The notes under the pieces: generated by a model
What the model saw: only the letters and a program-made list of their open reading frames with translations
The model's database searches: none
What the model was told of the DNA's origin: nothing
Origin: Emiliania huxleyi CCMP1516
Lineage: Eukaryota; Haptophyta; Isochrysidales; Noelaerhabdaceae
Direction: 5' to 3'
Assembly (NCBI RefSeq): GCF_000372725.1
Contig: NW_005194878.1
Location: 7,287-49,372, forward strand
DNA: 42,086 bases
In this document: piece by piece, positions 24,163 through 32,393 of the stretch
Numbering within the stretch: the first letter of the stretch is position 1
How the letters are laid out: each line of letters begins with the position of its first letter
Translations under genes and position numbers: made by a program

Positions 24163-25380
24163 CTATCGGCAGGGGCTCACGGCAGGGTTGGTTGGGGAGT
24201 CGAGGGCTAGGACGAGCGCCTGCGTCCCGTCCCTCCCGTGCCCGGCCGCCAGCAGCGCGTCGTACAGCCTCCGTGCGTTTGCGAGTCCGGGCAGCTCCAG
24301 GCCCAGCCGCTCCGCCTCGCTCACGGCGATGCCCAAATCCTTGGCCATGTGCTCGATCATGAAGCCGGGCGCAAAGTCGTTCGCCACGACCTTGTGCCCG
24401 AGGTTGTTCATCGCCCACGAGCCCGCCGCGCCGGCGCCGACTGCGCGGACGACCGCGTCGGCGTCCAGCCCCGCCGCCGACGCGTAGCGAAGCGATTCGC
24501 ACACGCCTAGGGGAGATGCGGCCGAGATGTCGCCGAGATGTCGCGGAGGTACAGCCGAGGTACAGCCGAGATGTGCCGAGATGTGCCGAGATGCGCCGAG
24601 CCGCCCACCGAGCATGTTGTTGGCTGCGAGGATCTGGTTGCACATCTTGGTGTGCTGCCTGGCACCAATCCGAGCGGGCGGGTCAGAAACGAGGGACGGC
24701 GCCGTACGGGGAACGCGGCGAACGCTCTCACAGCCCCAGCCGACTCCGTGAACTCTCGAGGGATCTCGAGTTGCGGAGCTCCCTGCTGCTCGGTGTACGA
24801 ACTCTGTTCACACCGAGCAGCTGCTGGGAGTGGCTGCGGCTATAGCAGACAGCTCTCACCCCGCTCCGGCAGGCCCCATGTGCAGCACGCGACTGCCCAG
24901 CAGGTCGAGCAGGTAACCGCTGCCGCCCATCGCCTCGTCGCTCCCGCCACACATGATGGAGAGTGACGCCGCCTCGGCACCGACGTCGCCTCCGCTCACG
25001 GGCGCGTCCAGCGCCAGCACACCCTTGCCCGCTGCGGCCGCGGCGACTCTCTGCGCCAAGCTGGGTGTGCTCGTGGTGCAGTCAATCAGCAGCGATCCTG
25101 GCTCCAGCGCCTCCAGCACGCCGCCGCCGCCAAGTGTGACCTGCTCGACATCTGAGGGCGCTCCAACCATCGTGAACACTGCGTCGGCTCCATAGGCGGC
25201 ATCCATAGGCGACGACGCCAGCCGAGCTCCAGCCTCTACCAGCGGCGCGCACTTGGAGGCGGTGCGGCTGAATACCGAGAGCTCATGGCCCGCCGCCATG
25301 AGGTGGCCAGCCATGTGTCGGCCCATCACGCCGACACCGACCCAGCCGATGCGCATGCGACCGCCGCCGTGGCCACCCAT
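24163..25380 (-). CDS. 3-hydroxyisobutyrate dehydrogenase-like beta-hydroxyacid dehydrogenase
   Basis: Proposed exons are 24860-25380, 24609-24658 and 24163-24506 (minus strand), giving 304 residues, the usual size. The N-terminal Rossmann fold begins [17 protein letters not shown] (GxGxMG, NAD(P) binding). [12 protein letters not shown] is the family substrate loop. Exon 2 supplies [16 protein letters not shown] with the catalytic Lys. Exon 3 gives the helical C-terminal domain ([31 protein letters not shown]). The enzyme oxidises beta-hydroxyacids, in the classic case 3-hydroxyisobutyrate of valine breakdown; related members reduce succinic semialdehyde or glyoxylate. Both introns are GT-AG by my reading: 24659-24859 contains a strong hairpin, and 24507-24608 a short tandem repeat. 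No mitochondrial leader is visible from this ATG. Upstream is a G/C hairpin cluster. Confidence 0.87.
24507..24608 (-). repeat. tandem repeat within a dehydrogenase intron
   Basis: On the minus strand the 102-base intron is made largely of CATCTCGG-type units (GGCACATCTCGGCACATCTC, CGGCTGTACCTCGGCTGTAC, CGACATCTCGGCGACATCTC) of about 10 bases. It starts GTGGGC and ends CCCCTAG. Confidence 0.75.
24786..24820. other. hairpin in dehydrogenase intron
   Basis: CTGCTCGGTGT at 24786-24796 is the exact reverse complement of ACACCGAGCAG at 24810-24820, with a 13-base loop. Confidence 0.7.
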
Positions 25381-26169
25381 AATGGTAGAGGGCTGACAAG
25401 GCGCGAGACACACACGTAAGGACCCGCCCCCGCCCCTCGGGGCGGGGGCCCCCGCCCCCCCGGGGGGCCCTTTGGGGCCCCTCCAGGGGGCGACCCCTCC
25501 GGGGAGGCCGGCCTTCCCCGTGCCGGTTCTCCCCAACCAACCCCGCCGGCAGCGCGAGCTGCCGGCCACATTGAGCGGTTCGTCCGCGTCGCGCACTCGT
25601 CCCAACCGGGGGCCGCTGACTCGTTCTGCGCGCCAACGGCTGGTGACGCTGTGTTGCCCTTGAGCTAGTCCTTCCCCGGTCGCCTAGCCTCTGCGCTGTC
25701 TGGCGGACGCCTGTATGCCATGCGCGCGGACCACGCTTGCGTGGATTTGTGGCTGGCAGGCTGACCCGTGTGCGGGGTAACCCGCGCGCGGGGAAGCTTC
25801 ACGGGTTCGAGTCGTCAAACATTGAGCAGCGGAGGTGTGCCGAGGGGGACCGGGAGGCGGTAAGTCGTCGTCGCCCGGCGCTGCTTGCAGCACCATGGCG
25901 AGGGCGCTAAGAGGTTCCTCTTTTCCGCGCCCCCCCCCGCAAGGCGCGCGATACACGGCTGGGTTCGGACCCCTTGCCGGATAGGGAGTTTGCTTGGATA
26001 TACTTTGCCCACCAAAAGAAAGCCAATTCTTGACTTGGGCCGGACAAGGCGTCCTCCTCACATTCACCGTGAACGCTGATCCGGAGGAAATGGATGACCC
26101 GGCACGTTACGGCGCAATCACCCAAGGCAAGAAAGAAGAGAGGCCTTGAGGACGATTAAGGCCGTCTTT
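25381..26169. other. intergenic with G/C hairpin cluster
   Basis: 25425-25510 is a dense run of C and G blocks (GGGGCGGGGGCCCCCGCCCC and similar) able to fold into several very stable stems; it lies just upstream of the dehydrogenase ATG on the minus strand. A GGTTCGAGTC match at about 25804 resembles a tRNA B box, but no cloverleaf fits. Nothing else seen. Confidence 0.5.
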
Positions 26170-26457
26170 ATGAAGCTGGACAAAGATGGCAGTGGATCGC
26201 TGGACAAGTCGGAGCTCAAGGAGGTGGTCGAGATGTACAGCGGCGAAGCGTTTGACGTCGAGCAGTTCTTTGAGTGGTACGACACGCATGGCAAAGCAGA
26301 CAGCACGGTTGACCTGACTGAGTTTGGTTGGTACCTCGCGGACGTAGCCTTGTCCTTTCCGGATGCCAAGGCGGCCATGCCGGCCGTTATCCAGGAGTTC
26401 GATGAGCAGGCGGAGCTGAGAAACCCCAGTAGTAGACACTCTCTCCCACATCTCTAG
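26170..26457 (+). CDS. EF-hand calcium-binding protein, probably partial
   Basis: From ATG 26170 the frame gives 95 residues: MKLDKDGSGSLDKSELKEVV is a complete EF-hand loop (DKDGSGSLDKSE), followed by a second, degenerate one around DTHGKADSTVDLTEFGWYL. Calcium should bind the first; the second lacks the standard spacing. The frame is open for 20 codons upstream of the ATG (through EALRTIKAVF), which fits the helix that normally precedes an EF loop. So the true coding region probably begins in an earlier exon, with an acceptor near 26140. The tail after EFDEQAEL may be intron read-through. A calcium sensor or a fragment of a larger EF-hand protein. Confidence 0.6.
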   Translation: MKLDKDGSGSLDKSELKEVVEMYSGEAFDVEQFFEWYDTHGKADSTVDLTEFGWYLADVALSFPDAKAAMPAVIQEFDEQAELRNPSSRHSLPHL

Positions 26458-27031
26458 GAAGGGCGGCGTCGAGCCCTAAGCGCTAAAGGCTCGACCGCAC
26501 CGTCACTGGGACTGCCCGCCCTCCACAGACACTCACTTATGTCTTACCCCCTCTCCTAGCCCTGGGGAGATGTAGGGGGGTGTGGGGACCGGGGTGTGGA
26601 GGAGATCGCGCTCGCCGTGTCGCTGACTCGCTGTGGCCGTGTGCGGTGTGGGGCCCGGCGGTGTCGACCCCGTACGTGTACGCGAGGCGCTGTTCACATA
26701 ATCATAAACGCTAGCCCCGGGCCCGACATCGCACAGAGACAGGCGCTGTTCACAGTTCTCAGACCTTGTTATGAGAAGAAAATAGAAAAAGACGTCCTTT
26801 CACACACAAAAAAACACAACCCCGCGGACCCAAGACACACAAAAGCACAGACAGTCGGCGCTGTTCACACAAAAGCATGCCCGATTCTCGCACGAGAGCA
26901 CGACGTCAACGATCAAGAGGCGGGCATCCATGCAAACCGAAGCCGGCGCTACATGAAGCACCACTACGTGTGTAAGATTGTGTAGCACTCTCGCACTCCC
27001 ACACGCAGGCTGCGGCCCTCATGCTACGGCC
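26458..27031. other. intergenic
   Basis: No gene seen. GAGGCGCTGTTCACATAATC, CAGGCGCTGTTCACAG and CGGCGCTGTTCACAC recur at about 26684, 26740 and 26857; the GCTGTTCACA core also occurs in the intron at 27614-27680. Confidence 0.45.
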
Positions 27032-28466
27032 CTAAGCCGGCGGGTTGAGAACGCGCCCGTTCGCGACATAGACGCGCCGCCAGCTGTACACGCCCGCGAC
27101 GGCGAGGCCCGCCCACCGCGCCCACGGGGGCAGCGTAGACAGGTCGAAGGCCGCGGCCGCCAGGAAGGCGGCGGCGATGAGAAGGAGCCGCAGCTCGCGG
27201 CCGGCCTATGGGGAGATATGGGGAGATATGGGGAGACATGGGGAGATATGGGGAGACGCAGCTCGCGGCCGGCCTCGATCGGCTGGTGCTGCGCGTCCAG
27301 CCTCGGCCGGGCCGCCTGGGCAGTCAGAGAGGCTGACAGTACGTGGCGGGCTGAGAATTCGGGCCTCTCCCGACCCGCCATCGTTGCCTAAGGGAGGATC
27401 CTCTCGGCCACTAGACCATGACAGATCAGAGGCGTACTTTACATGCCTTGTCCCAGCTCCCCCACTCCTCACACTAGGTTTGCAGTGCGCGGCCTCACCC
27501 GCCCCTCTCGCCGCCGCTGCTCGCGCACGGCGTCGAACCACGCCTCGCGCATTCCCCAGCCCTCGGGCGCATCGTCAGCGGGGACCGCAAGGACGTCCTC
27601 GGGGTGGACGCGCCTGTTCACAGCAGTAGGTGTGAAGAAACGCTGTTCACAGGTGGAGGACGTCCTCGGGGTGGACGCGCCAGTGCGTCTGGGCACGGCA
27701 GCGCTGGTGGCACGCCCACGACACGTCGCCGAACTGCTGCGGCGTCGGCTGGTAGCGGTACATTGGGTGGGGGATGCGCTGGAAGCGGCGGCACTGCTCG
27801 CACTCATACCGCAGGGTGTGGCGCTGGCCCATCGAGCAAGCCCCACAGAGCTTGAGCCGGCCTCCGCCTACGTGTTGAATACGCCAACATGAGGGCGGGA
27901 AGGCGGTACTGTGCAGCGTCTTCAGAGCACCGCGTGAAGACAACGGAGAAGAATACAGTGAACACAGCGGAGTACGGTCGAATACGGCTGAATACGTGTC
28001 CTCTCGAGTGCTGGTTGGGATACATGAACACGCATTCCGCTTCTAGAGGCCTCTGCCCCGCGTCTCGACGATGACGCGCACCTGCTGGCACAGCGTGCAC
28101 GTGTCCACCGCGTCAGCCTCCTCGATGGCGCCGCCCGCGCCTACAACAGCCAACGATGATGCGTCGGCGTCGCGCGACGCCTCACGGCCGCCTCCGTCAC
28201 CCGGCGCCGATTCTCAGGTAGGACCGGCAGTTCGGGCAGCGGCCGACGTTGCCGGGTGCGGACGCGCAGATCACAGCGATGCATGAGTGGCAGTAACGGG
28301 TCGAAGAGGCTGCCGGGATAACGCAGCACGGCAGCCGTGCCTCGCCGGCGGCCGAGGTGTCATCCCAGCACACCGCACACTGGAAGCTCTCGCCGGCCGG
28401 ACGTTCTTGGGGAGGCTCGTCGTCGATCGGAGCGTCATCGAACGGTGCGTCAGCCGGCTCCGACAT
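27032..28466 (-). CDS. membrane-anchored RING-finger protein with a second Cys-rich module
   Basis: Proposed exons on the minus strand are 28208-28466, 28057-28140, 27681-27867, 27499-27613, 27274-27315 and 27032-27205, all joining in frame to give 286 residues. An acidic start (MSEPADAPFDDAPIDDEPPQ) leads to a RING finger: CAVC, LPCC, YCHSC and GRCPNC (about 34-80). A second set of Cys pairs follows, TCTLC, KLCGAC and YECEQC, then GDVSWACHQRC, probably another zinc-binding unit. The C-terminal part has one or two membrane helices, LLLIAAAFLAAAAF and WAGLAVAGVYSW, and ends NGRVLNPPA. RING proteins are mostly E3 ubiquitin ligases; membrane anchoring suggests organelle or ER quality control, by inference. 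Four of the five introns read as GC-AG and start with a copy of the next exon. The start is the first ATG; the frame is open a little further upstream. Confidence 0.72.
27206..27273 (-). repeat. 68-base GC-AG intron: minisatellite between exon-derived direct repeats
   Basis: On the minus strand the intron begins GCCGGCCGCGAGCTGCG and the downstream exon begins GCCGGCCGCGAGCTGCGG. Between lie about five units of TCTCCCCATA/G. Confidence 0.85.
27614..27680 (-). repeat. 67-base GC-AG intron bounded by a 23-base direct repeat
   Basis: On the minus strand the intron starts GCGCGTCCACCCCGAGGACG followed by TCCT, and the next exon starts with the same bases. Between them is an imperfect inverted repeat of CTGTGAACAG-type sequence (ACCTGTGAACAGCG ... 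CTGCTGTGAACAG). Confidence 0.85.
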
Positions 28467-29687
28467 CTCTCTGGCCACAGCAGGCAGGTGCTCGGGTGAA
28501 GCCAGCGCTGCTGGTGGCCAGCGCTGCCGGCGGCCTTGCTACCGAGGCACAGTAAGCGCCGCTCCCTGTTGTTTGTGTCTGTGTGTCGCTCGTGCGTGTC
28601 GTCATCATCTGTCTAGCGTCCACCCATACCGCGTTGGTGTCCAGTCCGAGCCTGGCTGTTCTTCACCTTTCTACCTACCTACCTACCAGGACGTATGTAT
28701 TCTTCTCAATAACAAAGGCTGTGAAAAATGCGCGCGGGCCTTCTAGGCCCGCGGGTAGTCTCCCCCCCACCCCCAGGGCCTCCAGGGCTCGCACCTCAAC
28801 CTCTCACTCATAGACCAGCGCAAAGCATCAGGCGTTCGCCAGACAGCCGCCTTCCGAGCCGCCCCGCCCCGCCCCGCCCCCTCCCCTCGCCCGCGCATTG
28901 GCCACCGCCCTTCGCACACTGACATATAGGCGCTCGAGACCTCCTCTCGCTGCCTACTCGCTGCCTCTGGGGAGGGGAAGAAGTACAAACAACTGTAGGG
29001 CGGGCGGGCGCCACACTGCGCTAGGGGCCTCCTGGGTGGGGTGGGTGGGGTGGGGCGGGTGTCGGAGGAGGGGAATCGTGGCACGGCTTTGGGTCTCCCT
29101 CGTCTTTTGTCGGGTCTCCGCTAGCCTCTGTCTCGTCGCCGACTGTGTCTTGGAAGGCGTCGTCTTCCCCCTCGCATTCACAGGCTTCGCTGTCGTCCGC
29201 GTTGCCCTCCAGCTGCTCGTTGGGCGGGTTGTCGATCGCGCCTCGCGTCGCCGCTTCGTCACGCCCCCCCTCTGCGCTCGCGCCTTCCGAGGACGGCCCC
29301 GCTCCGCTCGTCGCCTCCTCACTCCGTTTCTGTGCCAGTGTCATCACCTGCCTCCCGTATGATGGATTCCGCGTGGCATCGGCTCGGACGGCAGACACAG
29401 CCAAGGCGAACGTCGAACCCTTTCCTCAGCAAGTCGGCCACTCGCACAAGCTCGTTCCACCTCTCGCCGGGTTTGGTGTTCGGTCGTCTGTTTGTCGGGT
29501 CTGGCCCGGGACCTCTGGCTCTGTAGATTTAGTCTTCACGATGTAACGAAAAGAAAGGCAACACGCATGAAAATGGGGCGCGCACCCCCTGACACTGCGC
29601 GGTGACCCGCCGTTACGGGTGGGGCTGGGGCCTTGCCCCCAGGAGAGGTGGGTGGGTGTTGAGGGTCTAGGTGGGCCATACTAGTCA
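28467..29687. other. intergenic, possible isolated exon
   Basis: No complete gene. On the minus strand 29319-29517 is open and reads, without an ATG, PNTKPGERWNELVRVADLLR then KGFDVRLG, which looks like real protein after a TCTACAG acceptor. An acidic frame (29021-29350) follows in another phase. 29503-29658 is a copy of a repeat also found at 31917-32127. Confidence 0.4.
29503..29658 (+). repeat. flanking direct repeat, copy A
   Basis: Shares with 31917-32127 the blocks GGCTCTGTAG, AGTCTTCACGA, GGCAACACGCATGAAAA, GGGGCCTTGCCCCCAGGAGA and GGTGGGTGGGTG in the same order and orientation, with indels. Confidence 0.85.
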
Positions 29688-31611
29688 CTAAGGTTGGAAA
29701 CCCGCCTTCGCGATCGCCACCTTGTTGTCGTCGTTGTGAGCGATCTGCGCCAGCGCCAACGCGGCAAACTTCTTCTGCCCCTCCGTGCCGCCACGAGCCA
29801 GCGCCACCAGCGGCGCGATGCCGCCCTCCCTCGCAACTGCCACCTGGTTGTCGGCGTTGTTGCGAGCGAGGTTCTGCAGCGCCACCGCGGCGAAACGGGG
29901 CCTGCGCCTCCGTGCCGCCGCGAACCAGCGCCACCAGCGGCGCGATGCCGCCCGCCTCCGCGATCGCCACCTTGCTATCGACGTTGTGAGCGAGCCACGC
30001 CAGCGCCACCGCGGCGTTCTCCTTCTGCTTCTCCGTGCCGCCGCAAGCCAGCGCCACCAGCCGCGCGATGCCGCCCCCGCCTTCGCGATCGCCACCCTGT
30101 TGTCGGCGTTGCAAGCGAGGTTCCTCAGCCCCGCCGCGGCCTCCTCCTTCTGCCCGTCCGTGTCGCCGCTAGCCAGCGCCACCAGCGGCGCGATGCCGCC
30201 CGCCTTCGCGTTCGCCACCTGGTTGTCGGCGTTGGCAGCGAGGTTATTGAGCGCCCATGCGGTCTCCTCCTTCTGCTCGTCCGTGCCGTCGCGAGCCAGC
30301 GCCACCAGCGGCGCAATGCCGCCCGCCTTTGCGATTGCCACCTTGTTGCGAGGCTCCCCAGCGAGGCTCCCCAGCATCCTCGCGGCCGCCTCCTTCAGCA
30401 CGTCGGTGCCACAACGAGTCAACGCCACAAGCGGCGCGATGCATCCAGCAACACGGAGCGGCAGAAGCAAGCACAAGGCAAGCACTTTGGAGCACCGGAG
30501 GCGCACCGCCTCGTCCACCTCTGCTGACGCACCCTTCTGCTTCATGACAGCCGGAATGACGCCGATTGTAATCGCCCGCGCGTGCTCCTTCTTCGCCTTG
30601 CGCGCCGCCGCCGCAACGCTCGCGGTCTGCAGCGCCGCCACCTTCAAGCGGTGGCCCGCGCCCGCCTTGGCGTCATTCTCCGTCTCCCACGCGGTCAGCT
30701 CGGCCTCCGCGCGCGCAGCCACCGCCTCGCTCGCCGTCAGCTCGTCCTCCAGTCGTCGCGCGATGCCGCCAAATGCGACTTGCACCGTCGCGTCGAGCGC
30801 CTTGATCTTCGGCAGCTGCCCCTCCTTGTCGCTCTGGTTGGTCACGGTGACGTCGGGCTTCGAGAGGAAGGCGTGCGCCTTGTCAGGCGTCTTTTTCGCC
30901 CACTGGTCGACGAGCAGCTTCGTGAACGACTCAGCCTGCGCAGCAGCATTCTGGATGCAACAACGTGGTGCCGCTCGTTCTTGGTGCCCACCGCCGGCTT
31001 GAGGCCGTCAGGCATCGCGAACTGCATCGCGAGCCACGACTCAAACTGAGTCCAGAAGCGCGACACGTACGACATGTCGAGGAGAATCAGGACTGTGGTG
31101 CCGAGGTAAAGCCGGTTCACCTCCTTCAGCATTCCCTTGAAGGAAGCCGTGTCCTCCGCGCTGCGCGAGCCCTTGGGGAGATCCTGCGGCATGCAGGCCG
31201 AGTCGATCCAGGCGCGCTCAATCTTCTGGCCGTCGGGCGAGTTGAGGAAGCCCTTGAGCGCCTTGAGCTGCTCGCCATCGGGGTCTGGGTGATCTGGCTG
31301 CATCCATCGGTGCGAGACCGCCAGCGTCGTCTCAATGTGGGTGCCTTTTACCACGTCGGCGACACTTTGACGAGCGGCTCGTCCGCGGTGAACTTGTCAC
31401 GGAGGTCCTGGAAGAATGGCAGGCTCTTGCCCTGGAACTTGCGCACGAAGTCAGCGCTCAGCATAAAGAAGGTGCACGGCCGCCGGATCCCCTCGTCGTC
31501 AGGGTGGGCTCGCATTGCTCGAGCACGAAATGCGGCACGTGTTGAGCAAGGTCCGTTTCGTTGCCTTGTTGATGTCCTTGTTGCCTTGGGCTCGACGGCC
31601 GGACGGGCCAC
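29688..31611 (-). pseudogene. HET-like domain plus armadillo-repeat protein, broken by frameshifts
   Basis: Read on the minus strand. The first part has TFFMLSADFVRKFQGKSLPF, then TLAVSHRWMQPDHPDPDGEQ and RAWIDSACMPQD, the pattern of heterokaryon-incompatibility (HET)-like domains. Then comes a coiled-coil linker (NAAAQAESFTKLLVDQWAKK ... ELTASEAVAARAEAELT). Then armadillo repeats of about 42 residues follow: AGGIAPLVALARDGTDEQKE and ETAWALNNLAANADNQVANA, at least six in all. The pieces lie in different frames, with breaks near 31365, 30968, 30090 and 29905; the last two compensate, putting about 185 bases out of frame. No splice pairs restore these joins. Neighbouring long genes show at most one such break, so this looks like a decaying copy, though sequencing error is possible. 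HET-type proteins act in self/non-self or immune-like responses in fungi; the role here is unknown. Confidence 0.7.
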
Positions 31612-31671
31612 AGCGCTTGTGCTTTCTTTATTCGTGTACCTGTGTTAGTGCCAGTGCGCGCCAGTCCCGTG

Positions 31672-31709
31672 CCCAGTGTTGTGCGAGGGAGTTTTGTTGT
31701 AAAATTCTT
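31672..31709 (+). repeat. dispersed 36-base element, copy 2
   Basis: CCCAGTGTTGTGCGAGGGAG then TTTTGTTGTAAAATTCTT, matching 19915-19950. Confidence 0.85.
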
Positions 31710-31916
31710 TATTCCCCCGCAAAAGGGGTGGTTGGGTTTGGGCTCCTATGAGTGTTGCGGGGGTCGCTTTTGATAGGGGGTGTGCGTCGCGCTGCCGCAG
31801 CACGAGGCGGAGGGCGCCGCGGAGCTGCGCCGCTGCCTCGCCCTCTAGCAGTGGCGGGAGGGGCCGGCGGCGGTGCCGCATGGCGTGAACCCGGCCCCGC
31901 CGATCTCGCTGTCCTT

Positions 31917-32127
31917 GCCCGGGATGGCTCTGTAGTCTTCAGAATTCAGTTCAGTCAGTCAGTCTTCACGACGCACGTTTGACTGTCAGTGCACGCGCAT
32001 GTATGATGTAATGAAAAAGCTAGAACAGGCAACACGCATGAAAAAGGGGGGCGCACCCCTGACCGCCGTTACTCAACATAACAACAACGTTAGGGTGGGG
32101 CCTTGCCCCCAGGAGAGGTGGGTGGGT
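31917..32127 (+). repeat. flanking direct repeat, copy B
   Basis: Same ordered blocks as 29503-29658, expanded by an insertion containing CAGTCAGTCAGTCTTCACGA and by AACAACAACG. The two copies bracket the broken HET-armadillo gene. Confidence 0.85.
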
Positions 32128-32393
32128 GAATTAGAGCATCTGCTAGCGAGCGGCATGAGTGGTCTACAAAGCTCGAGCCGGAGCGTATATGGAATCGTGC
32201 GAGGGCATCGCCGTTTTTGTTGAGATCAACGTCCGCGTCACACATTCGCTGCTTCGCCGAGCGCCGCGATCCCATGACAAAGGTGGGCGCCGCGTTGACA
32301 TGCTCGCCTGTTCACGCGTGTGGACTGGTGAAGAGACGTCGCTCACCGACGGAGAGGGGGGCGCCGCGGCGAGGAGGCGCCGAGCTCAGCCAC

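Larger units (their letters stand above)
31612..32393. other. intergenic with two dispersed repeats
   Basis: No gene seen. It holds the second copy of the 36-base element (31672-31709), and copy B of the flanking direct repeat (31917-32127). Confidence 0.55.

Noticed and set aside
25700..25830. tRNA gene suggested by GGTTCGAGTC
   Set aside because: I could not find matching acceptor, D and anticodon stems upstream of the B-box-like sequence.
29785..31002. Plus-strand long frame opposite the armadillo repeats
   Set aside because: Its Arg/Ala/Ser-rich text repeats with the armadillo period and is antisense to clear family sequence.
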